A stretch of 64,000 nucleotides of DNA. Source: Rhizobium sp. CIAT894. GTDB taxonomy: Bacteria > Pseudomonadota > Alphaproteobacteria > Rhizobiales > Rhizobiaceae. Numbering within the stretch: the first letter of the stretch is position 1; every line of letters starts with the position of its first letter. Position numbers and translations under genes: made by a program. Below, one piece after another: positions 60,486-64,000 of this stretch. The notes beneath the pieces were generated by a model, which did not search any database, was not told where the DNA came from, and worked only from the letters and a program-made list of their open reading frames with translations. The stretch lies in the NCBI RefSeq assembly GCF_000172795.2, contig NZ_CP020952.1, forward strand, positions 310,001 through 374,000, given 5' to 3'.

Positions 60486-62351
60486 TCACTCCCGTGGCCT
60501 TTCCTCCCGCATTGCCGTCGTTACGCTGTTAAACAGCGGACTCGACATCAGATCCTCCAGCAAAACCGATAGCTTCGGCTTCCAGTTCGGATAGCTGTCG
60601 CTGGTGCCCGGAATATTGGTCGGTCTTTTCTCGTCGGTCAGATCGGCAAGCCGCACGGCGGCAAGAAGCGACGGAGTCCGGGCAATGAAACGGTAGGCGC
60701 TGACGGTCAGATCTTTCAGCATCTCTTCGCTTGCCCGCGCAGCAGGGAGCCTGGGCGGCAAGGCGAGGCCGGCGGCCTTGAATGCCGCTTTCAAATATCT
60801 CCGCTCTCGCTTGCGGTATTCGAGATGTTTTTCGGTGAGATCGGGCGGCACGATACCGTGTTCGCAGCGATTCTGAATGTCGGCGCCGCGCCACCAGCCG
60901 GCAAGGGTCTGATGGTCGTGCGTCGAAAGGCAGACGAGTGCGAGGACGGGATAGGCATCGGCCGGCTTGAAGCCCTTCTTGCCCTGTTCATAGGAAAGGA
61001 TCCGATAGGAGAGGATGCCGGCGGCGGCCAGATCCTCCGGCAATCCCTCCGGAATCATTCCCAGTGATTCTCCGATGACGAGGCATCGATGTTCGGCAGA
61101 AGCCTCAGCCAGGATCTGCAGCAGCCGGCCTTCGGGATAGCGGACATAGGCGCCGCTATCCGGCCTGTCGCCCAAGGGAACCAGGAAAAGGCGGCGGACC
61201 GCCGGGGCGTGGTCGATGCGAATGGCGCCTGCATAACGCATGGCCGCACTCACCATGCGCTGGTAAGGCGACATGCCGCCTCCGGCAATTTCGGAAGGCA
61301 GGTATCCGGCAAGATGCCAGTCCTGCCCCTCGACGGCGAAGGGGTCGGGAGGGCTGCCGATCGTGGCCTTGGAGACGTAGACCTCAGGCTCGCTCCACGT
61401 TGCCGAGCCGTCGACCGCCTCCCCGACGGCAAGGTCCATATAGAGCCCGATGCGCAGGCCGGCCCTGCGCGCCCGATCTGCCGCCTGCATCAGTTGGCGG
61501 TGGGCGAGCCATTGCAGCCACATATGGAAGAAAACATCGTCCGTGTGCTCGCGTTCGAAATCGTCGACGGCGGCGCTGTCGAAACGCTGAAACTCGGCCG
61601 GCCACCGCTGCCAACCGGCGCCGGCCCCGCGCTCGACCATGGAAAACGACAGGCATTCGAAAAGCGCATGCAGCCGCAAGCTGTCACCGCCTCGCGCGAC
61701 AAAGGCGTCGAAATCGGCTGGGCTATAGTCCTTATCACCGGCGCGGCGCTGTCGCCACGCCGGCCAGAGATCATGAAGGGCTCCAAGCTTGGCTCGTGCG
61801 ACGCCGACGTAATCGACGAGATTGGATTGGCGGAGGCGCTTCAATTCGCGTTCGAGTTCGGGACTGCCGGCGAAACCTGGCACCTCGTCGACCGCGATAT
61901 AGAGTGGGTTGAGATGCTGACGGCTTGAGGGTTCGTAGGGGCTGCAGCGGTCGGGATCGGCAAGGAACGGCGCGTGAAGCGGGTTGAGTCCGATGAAATC
62001 CGCCCCCAGCGATCCTGCCAGATCGGGCAGATCAGACAGATCCTTGAAGTCTCCGATACCCCAGTTGCGGGCCGAACGGAGCTCGTAAAGCTGCAGGCTC
62101 ACACCCCAGACCCGTGTGCCGGAAAGGAAATCCGGCAGAAACGACACCGGGATCTTCCTGCCGTCCGGTTTGACTTGCCGCCCCGGCGCGCCACTCTGCG
62201 GATCTGCCGTCGCCGTCAGCTCGATGTTGAGCGCCGAGAGTATCTTGCGCTTGGTCGCGGCGGAAATCGCCACTTCCCTGTTGTCGGGGCTGGGCCTTGT
62301 CGGGCTGATGCCGTAAAGTCGGGCAAGCTTGTCGAGCTCGGCGGGTTTCAT
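60486..62351 (-). CDS. malQ: 4-alpha-glucanotransferase (amylomaltase)
   Basis: A 621-residue glycoside hydrolase family 77 enzyme that transfers maltosyl units between alpha-1,4-glucans. Family signatures are present: WGVSLQLYELRSARNWGIGD near 132-151 (with the acceptor site), LNPLHAPFLADPDRCSPYEP, GLRIGLYMDLAVGE (catalytic Asp), LVIGESLGMIPEGL (acid Glu) and LSTHDHQTLAGWW. An extra N-terminal region of about 130 residues is typical of bacterial MalQ of this length. ATG 62351 has AAAGGA upstream; the frame extends to 62549 only within the neighbouring treZ. It follows treZ by 26 bases. Confidence 0.94.
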   Translation of the reverse strand: MKPAELDKLARLYGISPTRPSPDNREVAISAATKRKILSALNIELTATADPQSGAPGRQVKPDGRKIPVSFLPDFLSGTRVWGVSLQLYELRSARNWGIGDFKDLSDLPDLAGSLGADFIGLNPLHAPFLADPDRCSPYEPSSRQHLNPLYIAVDEVPGFAGSPELERELKRLRQSNLVDYVGVARAKLGALHDLWPAWRQRRAGDKDYSPADFDAFVARGGDSLRLHALFECLSFSMVERGAGAGWQRWPAEFQRFDSAAVDDFEREHTDDVFFHMWLQWLAHRQLMQAADRARRAGLRIGLYMDLAVGEAVDGSATWSEPEVYVSKATIGSPPDPFAVEGQDWHLAGYLPSEIAGGGMSPYQRMVSAAMRYAGAIRIDHAPAVRRLFLVPLGDRPDSGAYVRYPEGRLLQILAEASAEHRCLVIGESLGMIPEGLPEDLAAAGILSYRILSYEQGKKGFKPADAYPVLALVCLSTHDHQTLAGWWRGADIQNRCEHGIVPPDLTEKHLEYRKRERRYLKAAFKAAGLALPPRLPAARASEEMLKDLTVSAYRFIARTPSLLAAVRLADLTDEKRPTNIPGTSDSYPNWKPKLSVLLEDLMSSPLFNSVTTAMREERPRE

Positions 62352-62377
62352 CCTTCGATCCTTTTCTCCCACCGCCG

Positions 62378-64000
62378 TCACCCCGCGCTGATGCTCCAGA
62401 TCACCGTCCACGGGCCGAGACCGCCGCCGCCGCTTCCGCCAAGACGGAATATCGTCTCGGTGTCGTCCTGCCGCGGCTCGAGCAGCGGCGCCGCCGCGTT
62501 GCCGAGATTGGCGCGCAGATGAAGCCGCCGGTTTTCCGCAAGGGTCCAATCCACCGCGATCGCATTTCCCGCCGAGCGGTAGACCGCGCCTCCGCCAACG
62601 GCACCTTTCAGCAAAGGAACGATCCGCCGGTGCCGGAGGTCGAGAAGTGTTCTGTAATAATCAAGCATGTCGGAGGTGGTGCGTTTCGACCAGTCGAGCT
62701 TGGCCGCAGCAAAGGTCGATGGCGCCGTCGGGTCGAGAAGGTCGTCCGCGTCGAAGCCGGGCAGACGCGAAAGCTCCTGGCGCCGGCCTTGCCTGACCTT
62801 CTCGTTCAGATCTTCATCGAAATCGCAGAAAAAGGGAAAAGGCTCTCTGGCGCACCATTCCTCTCCCATGAACAGCATCGGTATCTCGGGCGCCAGCAGA
62901 TAGATTGATATGACGGCCTTGACGGCATCGACCGGGCTCGACGCCAGAACCCGGTCGCCCAGTGCCCTGTTGCCGATCTGATCATGGTTCTGGATGAAGG
63001 ACACGAAGGCTGTGGGCGGCAGGTGGCCGCTCGGCCTGCCCCGCCTTCCGCCGCGATATGGCATATGTTCGCCCTGGAACACGAAACCCTCCGCCAGCGC
63101 CCGCCCGAGCTTGCCGACGTCGCCGGCGTAATCGGCATAATAGCCGAAGGTTTCGTCCGTGGCGGCAACATGCAGCACATGGTGCACATCATCGTTCCAC
63201 TGGGCGGTGAACAGCCTCGCCTCGCCCTTATCGTCACGCTGCAGGAGGTCGGCATCGTTCTCCTCGTTTTCGACGATCAGATGAACATGCCGGTTGCCGG
63301 CCGCAGCCCTGACGCGGCGGGCAAGCGCCTGAAGAAGATGCTCGTCGCTGTCGTCCTTGATGGCGTGGACGGCATCAAAGCGGAAACCGTCAAGCCTGAA
63401 CTCGGTGATCCAGTAGATGGCATTCTCGATGATGAATTCGCGGATCGCCTCCGACCCGTCGCCGTCGTAATTGACCCCGTGCCCCCAGGGCGTTTTGTGA
63501 TGGTCGGTAAAGAGCGGCGCATAGGACGGGATATAGTTTCCGTCAGGCCCGAAGTGATTGTAGACGACATCGAGAAACACGGAGATGCCGCGCTCATGCG
63601 CCGCATCCACCAGCGCCAGGAAATCTTCCGGCCGGCCGTAACTGCTGTCGGGCGCATAGGGAAGCACGCCGTCATACCCCCAGCTGTAACGACCCGGAAA
63701 CTCACTGAGCGGCATGATCTGCAACGCCGTGATACCAAGCTCTTGCAGATGATCCAGCCGCTCGATAGCGGCCCTGAAGCTGCCCTCCGGCGTAAAGCCG
63801 CCGATATGCATCTCGTAGATGACCATCTCCTCCCAGGGCCGGCCGGTCCAGTCGCCCGCCTTCCAATGATAGGAGGAAAGGTCGACCACTTCGCTCGGGC
63901 CATGTACGTCCAGCGGCTGAAACCGCGAGGCAGGATCGGGAATTTCAAGACCGTCCGGCAGGGCGAAGCGATAGCGCGTCCCGGGACGAGCATCCTCAAC
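62378..64000 (-). CDS. treZ: Malto-oligosyltrehalose trehalohydrolase, 5' end beyond the window
   Basis: A GH13 enzyme that releases trehalose from maltooligosyl-trehalose; the first part is cut off by the window edge (540 residues present of about 590-600). Visible: end of the N-terminal CBM48-type domain (ALPDGLEIPDPASRFQPLDV, at the edge), VIYEMHIGGFTPEGSF, GYDGVLPYAPDSSYG, the catalytic Asp in FRLDGFRFDAVHAI, the Glu in HLIVENEEND and SFIQNHDQIGNRA. This pattern is specific to TreZ among GH13. The gene order treZ-malQ is part of the glgX-treY-treZ type glycogen/trehalose loci of rhizobia. Confidence 0.93.
   Translation of the reverse strand, partial: VEDARPGTRYRFALPDGLEIPDPASRFQPLDVHGPSEVVDLSSYHWKAGDWTGRPWEEMVIYEMHIGGFTPEGSFRAAIERLDHLQELGITALQIMPLSEFPGRYSWGYDGVLPYAPDSSYGRPEDFLALVDAAHERGISVFLDVVYNHFGPDGNYIPSYAPLFTDHHKTPWGHGVNYDGDGSEAIREFIIENAIYWITEFRLDGFRFDAVHAIKDDSDEHLLQALARRVRAAAGNRHVHLIVENEENDADLLQRDDKGEARLFTAQWNDDVHHVLHVAATDETFGYYADYAGDVGKLGRALAEGFVFQGEHMPYRGGRRGRPSGHLPPTAFVSFIQNHDQIGNRALGDRVLASSPVDAVKAVISIYLLAPEIPMLFMGEEWCAREPFPFFCDFDEDLNEKVRQGRRQELSRLPGFDADDLLDPTAPSTFAAAKLDWSKRTTSDMLDYYRTLLDLRHRRIVPLLKGAVGGGAVYRSAGNAIAVDWTLAENRRLHLRANLGNAAAPLLEPRQDDTETIFRLGGSGGGGLGPWTVIWSISAG

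Noticed and set aside
1..64000. CRISPR arrays, tRNA genes, rRNA genes, prophage, insertion sequences, nod boxes
   Set aside because: Looked for repeats with regular spacing, cloverleaf segments, transposase motifs and nod-box-like sequence; none seen by eye.

Overview
The window is a stretch of a rhizobial secondary replicon, most likely a large catabolic plasmid of the Rhizobium leguminosarum/etli group. The main reasons are a complete repABC replication/partition operon with its antisense RNA, a RIME-type intergenic palindrome, a malonate operon (matABC plus matR) matching what I remember of the R. leguminosarum bv. trifolii proteins, and a NolR-like ArsR regulator. GC content is high and codon use looks even. 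I saw no tRNA, rRNA, CRISPR array, insertion sequence or phage gene.

Layout. 0-5 kb: a leftward operon with a dihydrodipicolinate-synthase-family aldolase, a GntR regulator and a CUT1 sugar importer that lacks its own ATPase. 5-9 kb: repABC, leftward, with a counter-transcribed RNA between repB and repC and a perfect inverted repeat upstream of repA. 9-16 kb: an NmrA-like SDR protein, a MASE1/five-PAS histidine kinase co-transcribed with three response regulators, and the NolR-like regulator. 16.6-34 kb: two divergent operons around a GntR regulator. They encode two complete peptide/opine-type ABC importers, a uronate dehydrogenase, a lactonase, two enolase-superfamily sugar-acid dehydratases and a KdgD-like enzyme, together most of an oxidative hexuronate/aldarate route. 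34-36.3 kb: two uncharacterised envelope proteins and a cold shock protein. 36.4-41.8 kb: matR-matABC for malonate uptake, activation and decarboxylation, with a GMC oxidoreductase remnant fused to its end. 42-45.5 kb: a DMT exporter, a DUF4105 protein behind a 23-codon coupled ORF, and a DUF763 protein.

45.5-55 kb looks like a general-stress region. A phospholipase-D/cardiolipin-synthase-like gene, a YbhN-like membrane protein and an endonuclease/exonuclease/phosphatase protein correspond to E. coli ybhO-ybhN-ybhP. They are followed by a chemoreceptor and a row of small leftward genes of unknown function. Several carry sites matching GGAAC-N16-CGTT, the consensus I know for the alphaproteobacterial general-stress sigma factor EcfG/RpoE2. 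One is an overlapping bidirectional pair, and one faces a region with no convincing gene. 55-58.5 kb: an IlvD/Edd sugar-acid dehydratase with an RraA-like protein under a divergent GntR regulator. 58.8-64 kb: a secreted protein of unknown function, a 53-residue membrane protein, malQ and a truncated treZ (glycogen/trehalose metabolism).

Taken together the window pairs plasmid maintenance with uptake and oxidation of plant-derived acids and sugar acids, each module with its own GntR-type regulator, plus envelope and stress functions. All functional assignments come from reading motifs and family resemblance; no database search was run.
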